5,435 nt of DNA from Methylacidiphilum caldifontis (GTDB taxonomy: Bacteria > Verrucomicrobiota > Verrucomicrobiia > Methylacidiphilales > CAMAQI01). The stretch lies in assembly GCA_945860255.1 (NCBI GenBank), contig CAMAQI010000165.1, forward strand, positions 1-5,435, in the 5' to 3' direction. Below the pieces are notes generated by a model that was not told the origin of the DNA, searched no databases, and was given only the letters and a program-made list of their open reading frames with translations. Position 1 is the stretch's first letter. Each line of letters begins with the position of its first letter. Shown one piece after another: positions 1 to 5,035 of this stretch. A program made the position numbers and the translations under genes.

Positions 1-88
1 TGAAAAATACAGTTTTTGCAGCGATAGGGAGGATGAGGAGGATAAATTCAAAAACAATTTTCATTTGTCTTTATCCCTGTTCCTCTGC

Positions 89-117
89 TTGACTGAATCA
101 AAAATACCGATTACTCT
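89..117 (+). promoter_or_regulatory. Putative sigma-70-type promoter for the coiled-coil protein gene
   Basis: A TTGACT hexamer at 89-94 is followed, after exactly 17 bases, by TACTCT at 112-117. The -35 matches the TTGACA consensus at five of six positions; the -10 matches TATAAT at only three (first T, A and last T). Transcription would begin near 124, leaving a leader of about 40 nt before the preferred ATG at 166. This is a pattern match only. It is supported by similar 17-bp-spaced elements before the other two leading genes of the window. Confidence 0.4.
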
Positions 118-153
118 ATTTGAATGTTTAAGCCAAAGGGGCTTCTGAATGTA

Positions 154-161
154 AAAAGGGG
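154..161 (+). promoter_or_regulatory. Ribosome binding site that decides the start of the coiled-coil protein
   Basis: The purine run AAAAGGGG lies four bases before the ATG at 166 and is the only Shine-Dalgarno-like stretch near either candidate start. The in-frame upstream ATG at 124 is preceded by TCTATTTGA, which has no such signal, and it coincides with the expected transcription start. Starting at 166 also places the signal peptide at the very N-terminus. Confidence 0.5.
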
Positions 162-165
162 TAAT

Positions 166-2160
166 ATGATCACACGACACTGTCTCCTCATCTGTTTTTT
201 TATTTCGATTTCGTTTCTGTTTGCAGAGGATCTTGTTTTACCAGACACGATTATTTTTAAAGAAGGGGCCACATTGCCTCCCTCAATTAAATCGATGGAG
301 TTGAAGTGTGCGATTGTTTCTGAAACTGAAACGACGATCAAAATCGATCGATCGATCGTGAAAGGAATTTCAGATTTCCAAGAATTTCCGAAAGAGATTG
401 TTGCTGATATTCGCCGCGCCGATTTAGGAGAGCGTCGTTATCAAGAGATTAAATCAACCTTTAAAATGCCAGAGGATTCCCAAGAGGTCGCTTATTACAA
501 CCAAATCTTAGAAGAGGATTTAGAGCCCTTTATCAGTAAGTTTGAAAAGAGTCAGTATCTGCCTGAGGTTCAAAAAATGATTGGACTCGTGAGAGCAGAA
601 CTGGAGAAGCTTTATATTGGTCAAGTGCGTCGTGGTGATCGCTGGTTTTCCTCGCAAGAGTGGAAGGACTATCAAAAGGAGTATGAGCCCGTTGATCTTT
701 TCAAAAAAATCGAAGCGGCTAAAGTGACACAAGATCTTGCCTCGATGCTTGAGCTTTCTAAAAAAATAACAACCGATCATTCGAGTGTTCATTTTCCTGA
801 AGTGGTTAAAAAAACGATCGATCTTTATGGTACGGTCATGGAGGGGTTCACGGCTGATGCTTATGTCAATCGTTTTAAAGATGAATTAGTTCTCTTAGAG
901 GGTCGTTTAGATACGCAGAAGGCATTACTTGTTGATGAAAAAGATAAAGCGGAAAAGAAAGCGATTCAGAGTCGGGTTCGTGAGCTCGAGAAACAGAAAG
1001 TTCAAATGAACACTCAAATTACTCAGGTTCAAAAGTCTTTTGCTGATCTGCAAAAGAAAATGAGCGATGAGGCTGATCGACTTCGGAAGATTGATTTAAA
1101 AAAGAAAATGGAAGCCTTACAAGTGCTCGAGGGAGCCCAAAAGCTCAAAGGAAATCCGGAGGCAGTCGAGGGGTTGGTCGGTGAGATTCAAAAGGCTGCT
1201 AAACTTTGGGCGGGGTGTACCGGACTATGGAGTTTTGCCCTTGATGAAGCAACGGCTCGAGTCGACGACTCCGTGAAGGCCTTGAGCGAAAATCGTTTAT
1301 CGGATGCCGAGACCGAGCTTAAGAAAGCGAACACGATTTTAAACGCAGCAGGATCACTTCCCGCTGGAGTCGGGTCAGTCAAAAAATTAATCATTGATAA
1401 CTTACGGTTTTTCTCTCCTGCACGTTCCCTTGCCGAGACGGTGAACACCAAGGATTGGGATAAATTTTCCGACAAGTATGCACAGCTCGAGAAAGCACTC
1501 ATTGTTCCTAAACCCCTTGATTATCCCGTGACCCATCGATTTGCGAAAGCGACAGAGGGCTGGATGTTGAGTCAGAAAAAAGAAATGGATGGGGCGATGG
1601 AGGAATCGGATGCCTTGGTCGCCACTTTTTATTCTGAGGTTAAAACCGTCGGCTTTATTGTTGCAAGTGAGTACCTCCTGAAGGCGAAAACGTTATGGAG
1701 TCAAAACCCGAAAATTCCTGCTGCCAATGCCGAATTTAAAGGGGAGCTGGAAAAAATTGAGAAGGAGAAAAAGGTCGCTTCCTTTAAGCCGATGGTCGCT
1801 GCCTTTGAAGAGGCCTTTGCTGCGAATAAGATGAATGAGGCAGAGGCGGCAATGAAGAAGCTTGAAGCTGCCTATGCGTCACATCCGGAACTTGAACAGA
1901 TGAAGTTTAAGGTGAAGAACGAAAAGGAAAAAATCGCCATTGCCGAAAAGGCACGAAGAGAGGAAGCGGAGCGGATTCGATTGGAAGAGGAGAAAAAGGA
2001 GAAACAGAAGCAAATGATCATCAATGTCGTGATTGTCTTTGTCCTGCTTCTCGGTGGGGCGGTTGGTTTTCTCATTTGGAAAAAGAAACGGGATGCCGCC
2101 GAAGAATCGGATTCCACGAATAATTCCCCTCCTTCTGATTCCCCTCCGACGGTCAGTTGA
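166..2160 (+). CDS. Secreted, membrane-anchored coiled-coil protein of unknown function
   Basis: I do not recognise a named family. The 664-residue product begins with a signal peptide (MITRHCLLICFFISISFLFA, probable cleavage before EDL at residue 21). Residues 27-85 have an 'IIFKEGATL...' start and beta-rich spacing, resembling the small N-terminal beta domains common in envelope proteins of planctomycetes and verrucomicrobia. A W160-F-S-S-Q-E-W166 motif follows. Residues about 235-320 are strongly charged heptad-like coiled coil, the middle part (330-580) is helical, and 584-616 is a Lys/Glu-rich helix. A transmembrane segment (about 617-638) is followed by KKKR and a short Ser/Pro/Asp tail, so the body should lie in the periplasm and the tail in the cytoplasm (type I topology). 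An in-frame ATG at 124 would add 14 residues before the signal peptide, but it lacks a ribosome binding site and is less likely. The pseudopilin gene follows on the same strand after 55 bp, with no evident terminator between. A structural or scaffolding role in the envelope is an inference from topology alone. Confidence 0.85.
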   Translation: MITRHCLLICFFISISFLFAEDLVLPDTIIFKEGATLPPSIKSMELKCAIVSETETTIKIDRSIVKGISDFQEFPKEIVADIRRADLGERRYQEIKSTFKMPEDSQEVAYYNQILEEDLEPFISKFEKSQYLPEVQKMIGLVRAELEKLYIGQVRRGDRWFSSQEWKDYQKEYEPVDLFKKIEAAKVTQDLASMLELSKKITTDHSSVHFPEVVKKTIDLYGTVMEGFTADAYVNRFKDELVLLEGRLDTQKALLVDEKDKAEKKAIQSRVRELEKQKVQMNTQITQVQKSFADLQKKMSDEADRLRKIDLKKKMEALQVLEGAQKLKGNPEAVEGLVGEIQKAAKLWAGCTGLWSFALDEATARVDDSVKALSENRLSDAETELKKANTILNAAGSLPAGVGSVKKLIIDNLRFFSPARSLAETVNTKDWDKFSDKYAQLEKALIVPKPLDYPVTHRFAKATEGWMLSQKKEMDGAMEESDALVATFYSEVKTVGFIVASEYLLKAKTLWSQNPKIPAANAEFKGELEKIEKEKKVASFKPMVAAFEEAFAANKMNEAEAAMKKLEAAYASHPELEQMKFKVKNEKEKIAIAEKARREEAERIRLEEEKKEKQKQMIINVVIVFVLLLGGAVGFLIWKKKRDAAEESDSTNNSPPSDSPPTVS

Positions 2161-2180
2161 TTTTTTTAGTAAAACATAAA

Positions 2181-2209
2181 TTGAAAATAAGAAAAATAAC
2201 CCGTAGACT
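2181..2209 (+). promoter_or_regulatory. Putative promoter for the pseudopilin gene, placed for a nearly leaderless mRNA
   Basis: TTGAAA at 2181-2186 and TAGACT at 2204-2209 are separated by exactly 17 bases in an AT-rich gap. Transcription would begin around 2215-2217, essentially at the ATG at 2216. This agrees with the lack of any Shine-Dalgarno sequence before that ATG. It is a pattern match only; read-through from the upstream gene is also possible. Confidence 0.4.
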
Positions 2210-2215
2210 AAATAT

Positions 2216-2818
2216 ATGAAACAAAACATCCCCCTCCGTAAAAAAAGCCGTAAAGCCTTTACCTTGATCGAATTGCTGGTCGTGATAACGATCATTGGAG
2301 TTTTAGCGGGTGCCTTAGTTCCTGCCGTTCTTGATGCATTGAAGAAGGCAAATATGTCAGCGACGATGTTGATGGGAAAGAAATTTTGGCAAAAATGTTT
2401 AGAGGCAAATATGCAATCTTCTTCGACCGGCGATGCGAGCTTCGGCTGGCCTGCGGATTGTGAGAAGACAACGGTCTCAGAGTATGTTTTGAACTTGCAA
2501 GAAAATGGGTTGTTTAATAAAGACGACGTTAAGAATTTAGTGGCAAAAGGATCTAAACAAATCGCTTCGATTGATGGGGTGAATGCAGAGAGTATCTCGT
2601 GGAGAATTGGAATGATCGGCTCCTCGACCGAGGATAATACTATTTTCATGATTACCAAGAATCACTCTGGTTCACCCAGTAAGGAGCTTCAAGGAGACCC
2701 TTTTAAGGATGCCGGTTTTTTAGTCATCAAGAAGAATGGCGAAAGTCAGCAATATAATAAAAATCAAGGGGATAAAGTTGAATTGATTGGAGCATTCCCC
2801 GAGCAATATCTTCAGTAA
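2216..2818 (+). CDS. Type IV pilin-like protein (pseudopilin) with prepilin-type N-terminal signal
   Basis: The 200-residue product opens with a basic leader (MKQNIPLRKKSRKA) followed by FTLIELLVVITIIGVLAGAL, the class III signal cut by prepilin peptidase (PilD/GspO type). Cleavage is expected between A14 and F15; E19 is the conserved Glu at +5 of the mature protein, needed for assembly in this family. Alanine at -1 replaces the usual glycine. The hydrophobic helix covers about 15-40 and continues into the amphipathic alpha-1 spine (ALKKANMSATMLMGKKFWQ). The globular part (60-200) has two cysteines, C61 and C82, that could form a disulfide, and a Gly-Trp-Pro-Ala-Asp motif at 77-81. Such proteins build type II secretion pseudopili or type IV pili at the inner membrane. 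No assembly ATPase, secretin or peptidase gene is in the window, so the exact machine is unknown. The ATG has no clear ribosome binding site. A strong terminator follows 17 bases after the stop. Confidence 0.92.
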   Translation: MKQNIPLRKKSRKAFTLIELLVVITIIGVLAGALVPAVLDALKKANMSATMLMGKKFWQKCLEANMQSSSTGDASFGWPADCEKTTVSEYVLNLQENGLFNKDDVKNLVAKGSKQIASIDGVNAESISWRIGMIGSSTEDNTIFMITKNHSGSPSKELQGDPFKDAGFLVIKKNGESQQYNKNQGDKVELIGAFPEQYLQ

Positions 2819-2835
2819 TTGGTGGTGATGTTTTT

Positions 2836-2869
2836 AAAAAGGGTCGAATCCTCGGATTCGGCCCTTTTT
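2836..2869. terminator. Bidirectional rho-independent terminator between converging genes
   Basis: Two 16-base arms, 2836-2851 and 2854-2869, are complementary except for one G-U pair (GGGTCG against CGGCCC). Outer A5/T5 pairs make the structure usable from both strands: each transcript ends in a T-run after a GC-rich stem. It lies 17 bases after the pseudopilin stop and 39 bases beyond the ATPase stop on the other strand, so it probably ends both transcripts. Confidence 0.9.
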
Positions 2870-2908
2870 CCGTTTTTAATCAAAAAATTTAGGATAAATA
2901 TCTCTCCA

Positions 2909-4066
2909 TCAGAAAAATTTAATTTCGTGATCGGGGTTTAATTCTCGTAAAAAATCTTCACAAGGAATCCATAAAATTTGACCTATTTTAACGCGCTCTT
3001 TTCCGCGATAAAGAACGATTTTTTTACTCTCTGGATAGTCCTCTGCAAAAGTACGTAATCCCCGTGAGTCTTCAGGTTTCACTTTGTCTGTATTTTTAAC
3101 TTCTATGGCGAAAAGTCCCTCCTCGCCATAGACAATAAAATCGACCTCCACTTTAGATCGTGTCTGCCAATAATAAAGTTGATGTTTCTCTTTTCGGTAA
3201 TCACACCAAGCGCGTAAATGCTGAGCTACGAGTCCCTCCAAAGCGACTCCCTCAATTTCGGATACTCTGTCTAATGGTCCCGAAGGACGGTTTGAACGAA
3301 AAACACCGACATCAAAAAAGAAAAATTTCTGATGGCTCGCAAGTGCTCTTTTGGCACGTTTTGAAAAAACGGGAATTCTAAACGCAAGCAGTAAATCTTC
3401 TAAAACCTCTAGATACCCTTCCACTGTTTTTCGATTGATTTCGCATTCTCTAGCAATGTTGGAGAGATTGATGACAGAGGCCTGAGAAAAGCTGATCGCC
3501 TCAAGAAATCGCGCAAAAGCACCAATATTACGCACCATGGCCTCAGCAGCAATTTCCTCCTTGAGATAGAGGCCTGAGTAAGCACTCGCCATTTCGGATC
3601 GATCTTGTGATCCATAGACGACAGGGAGCATTCCGATTTTCAATGATTCTTTAAAATTAAACTCTTTTCCCAACTCATATGCCATGAAGGGATGTAAGCT
3701 CTTTTTAGTCGCACGCCCCCCTAACAAATTTGTTCCTGCTCTTTTTAATTTTCTTGCGCTCGACCCTGTAAAAATAAATTGAATTCCCTTCTTTTTTTCG
3801 ATTAATAAATGAGCAACCTCTAAAAGCTCTGGGATTTTTTGAACTTCATCGATGATCACTTGCTTCAAAAAAGGTTTTGCTTCAATCCATTCTGCTAAAC
3901 GCTCGGGCCGCGCCGCTAATGTGCGAAGGGTCTCAGGATTTAATAAATCGACATAGAAGGCTTCAGGAAAGGCTCCCTTAACCCAAGAGCTTTTTCCGGT
4001 TCCACGAGGACCAAGTAAAAAAAAATGGTCACGAGGAATCGTTAAAAAACGAATTAATAACTCCAT
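2909..4066 (-). CDS. AAA_14/DUF4143 family ATPase
   Basis: The 385-residue product has the full architecture of the widespread AAA_14-DUF4143 family. Near the N-terminus is a Walker A loop, GPRGTGKSS (residues 19-27). Next come Walker B, VIIDEVQKIPELL (from about 70), and the family motif FTGSSARKLKR (99-109) with a following LLGGRA. A helix-turn-helix-like stretch, NIARECEINRKTVEGYLEVL, starts near 203. The C-terminal DUF4143 part has KFFFFDVGV (from 247) and EVDFIV...AIEVK (307-324), the acidic/lysine pattern of PD-(D/E)XK nuclease folds. All expected ATPase residues are present and nothing looks truncated. The biological role of this family is poorly defined; it is common in accessory regions. 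I chose the ATG at 4066 because it leads directly into the conserved N-terminus. The reading frame extends upstream to a TTG at 4105, which would add 13 residues (MQYGVSNSKLRLN) encoded by a repeat array, so that longer start is less convincing. The gene is monocistronic, with its own promoter and a shared terminator. Confidence 0.93.
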   Translation of the reverse strand: MELLIRFLTIPRDHFFLLGPRGTGKSSWVKGAFPEAFYVDLLNPETLRTLAARPERLAEWIEAKPFLKQVIIDEVQKIPELLEVAHLLIEKKKGIQFIFTGSSARKLKRAGTNLLGGRATKKSLHPFMAYELGKEFNFKESLKIGMLPVVYGSQDRSEMASAYSGLYLKEEIAAEAMVRNIGAFARFLEAISFSQASVINLSNIARECEINRKTVEGYLEVLEDLLLAFRIPVFSKRAKRALASHQKFFFFDVGVFRSNRPSGPLDRVSEIEGVALEGLVAQHLRAWCDYRKEKHQLYYWQTRSKVEVDFIVYGEEGLFAIEVKNTDKVKPEDSRGLRTFAEDYPESKKIVLYRGKERVKIGQILWIPCEDFLRELNPDHEIKFF

Positions 4067-4102
4067 ATTGAGTCTCAATTTGGAGTTAGAAACTCCATAT
4101 TG
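4059..4102 (-). promoter_or_regulatory. Three-copy 12-nt repeat with alternative hairpins over the ATPase start codon
   Basis: On the + strand AACTCCATATTG occurs perfectly at 4059-4070 and again at 4091-4102. Between them, at 4076-4087, lies an inverted copy, CAATTTGGAGTT, differing at one position. The middle copy can therefore pair with either flank: 12 positions with one mismatch and a 5-base loop (AGTCT) on one side, or a 3-base loop (AGA) on the other. Read on the - strand, both outer copies are CAATATGGAGTT and each contains an ATG. The ATG of the downstream copy (4066-4064) is the preferred ATPase start; the ATG of the upstream copy (4098-4096) opens a 7-codon reading frame, MEFLTPN, ending in TGA at 4077-4075. 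The repeat structure is directly visible; a role as operator or RNA switch is inferred. Confidence 0.6.
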
Positions 4103-4108
4103 CAAGAT

Positions 4109-4137
4109 AAATTATTGTGTTTTTATCCTAAAAACAA
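4109..4137 (-). promoter_or_regulatory. Putative promoter for the ATPase gene
   Basis: On the - strand TTGTTT (4137-4132) is followed after 17 bases by TAATTT (4114-4109). The spacing is ideal and four of six bases match the -10 consensus. Transcription would begin at about 4102, the first base of the repeat array, so the whole array would be transcribed as the 5' leader. This is a pattern match only. Confidence 0.4.
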
Positions 4138-4200
4138 TGAATTTAGCCGCATTCAAAACAGGGGAGACACTCCTCTGCATTTTAAATGGATTTAAGCTAT

Positions 4201-4262
4201 CCAGCTATTAGGCTATTAGGCTGGTCCTCCTCGACAAGCGAGGTTCAGCGAAGCTAAGCGGG
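4201..4262. repeat. Structured intergenic element with short tandem and inverted repeats
   Basis: This lies in the 174-base non-coding stretch 4106-4279. GCTATTAG is repeated twice in tandem (4204-4211, 4212-4219) inside a CCAGC/GCTGG stem (4201-4205 with 4220-4224). Next comes a CCTCG-ACAAG-CGAGG hairpin (4229-4243), then three AGCG-like units (to 4262). It is denser in secondary structure and more GC-rich than its surroundings. No T-run follows in either direction, so it is not an evident terminator for the glycosyltransferase gene. It may be a dispersed repeat or mRNA-stabilising structure; that is a guess. The rest of the gap (4138-4200) shows only a weak GGAG/CTCC stem at 4163-4173. Confidence 0.45.
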
Positions 4263-4279
4263 TAAATTCTTTCTCTCTC

Positions 4280-5035
4280 TTAGTGGTGGCCGGGATTGTT
4301 GTTTTTTCGGAGGAGCTCATATTTCAAGTAAACCTCGGTGGCATTTCCCCACGCGATCTCCCACCCTAGAGCGCCGTTACGGAATCCCTGTTTGAGAATG
4401 AACCCACGAAAAAGTCGCCATCCGGCATGGAGCGCAGCGGTGAGGATCGTTGCCCGCTTCCCTTTTTGAATCGCCGTTTTTGCCCAAAGATCGGCGTAGT
4501 GATGAATGCGTTGAAGCCGGTCTTCGCGGTTTTGATAGGTGTAGTGCCAGAGATAGCCGGAAAGCGGTTGGATGGGGCCGTTGAGTTCAAGTCGCTCATG
4601 AACCTCTCCCCCCGCAAAACGGGCTTTTTCTTTTTGGAAAAGTCGGACGAGTCGATCGGGAAACCAATCGCCATGAAATATTTTGACCCCTTGATATTCA
4701 ACAATCCGAGAGATTTCGTATCCTGCCGGATGATCGGATTTATTTTTGAGCGCTTTTAGATTTTCAAGAAGTTCGCTCGATAGTTCTTCATCGGCATCGA
4801 TACTGAGGATCCAGGGATGAGAGGCTTGATCAAGAGCGAAATTTTTCTGTTTCACATAACCCTCCCAAGGATGGGAGAGGAAGCGAACATTAAACGAGGC
4901 GGCTATTTCAGCGGTTCGATCGCTGCTTCCGCTATCGATGATGACGATCTCATCGACAAGAGAAACGATCGAGTTCAGGCAACGGGGGAGATTTTTCTCC
5001 TCGTTGAGGGTGATGATACAGGCAGAGATTTTCAA
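4280..5035 (-). CDS. Family 2 glycosyltransferase, LPS core WaaE-like
   Basis: The 251-residue product has a GT-A fold start, ISACIITLNEEKNLPRCLNS, then VDEIVIIDSGSSDRT (residues 27-41), with the D34 region expected to hold the nucleotide. SIDADEEL (from 79) contains the D80-A-D82 metal-binding DXD motif. GGEVHERL (around 142-149) is the acceptor/catalytic acid segment of this subfamily. The C-terminus (from about 195) is basic and amphipathic (GWRLFRGFILKQGF...LKYELLRK), a membrane-associating tail typical of the WaaE/KdtX-like beta-1,4-glucosyltransferase group. Such enzymes use nucleotide sugars at the cytoplasmic face of the inner membrane to extend the lipid A inner core; the exact sugar and acceptor cannot be read from sequence. 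The length is normal for the group. The only plausible start is TTG at 5035-5033, overlapping the stop of the upstream isomerase gene (TTGA), with no Shine-Dalgarno sequence, so translation probably depends on coupling. The gmhA-like neighbour supports a role in LPS heptose/core assembly. Confidence 0.93.
   Translation of the reverse strand: MKISACIITLNEEKNLPRCLNSIVSLVDEIVIIDSGSSDRTAEIAASFNVRFLSHPWEGYVKQKNFALDQASHPWILSIDADEELSSELLENLKALKNKSDHPAGYEISRIVEYQGVKIFHGDWFPDRLVRLFQKEKARFAGGEVHERLELNGPIQPLSGYLWHYTYQNREDRLQRIHHYADLWAKTAIQKGKRATILTAALHAGWRLFRGFILKQGFRNGALGWEIAWGNATEVYLKYELLRKNNNPGHH

Noticed and set aside
40..76. GGATAAA/TTTATCC inverted repeat in the leader
   Set aside because: It is seven bases with a 23-base loop and no T-run, which is within what chance allows in purine/pyrimidine-rich sequence.
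124..165. ATG at 124 as start of the coiled-coil protein
   Set aside because: There is no ribosome binding site, it coincides with the predicted transcription start, and it would place 14 charged residues before a clean signal peptide.
2161..2170. T-run right after the coiled-coil gene as a terminator
   Set aside because: No stable stem precedes it; only a 4-bp CTGA/TCAG pairing can be found.
1879..2658. A 259-codon open frame on the - strand spanning the coiled-coil and pseudopilin genes
   Set aside because: It overlaps two well-supported genes on the other strand and the promoter-like gap between them. Its product is Phe/Leu/Ser-rich low complexity, as expected from reading Lys/Glu-rich codons in reverse.
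4201..4262. CRISPR-like or insertion-sequence-end interpretation of the repeats
   Set aside because: Repeat units are only 8 bases and there are no spacers. No transposase remnant or target-site duplication is visible.
4366..4759. Open frames of about 110 codons on both strands inside the glycosyltransferase gene
   Set aside because: They are shadows of the glycosyltransferase, whose motifs are complete; no recognisable domain appears in the alternatives.
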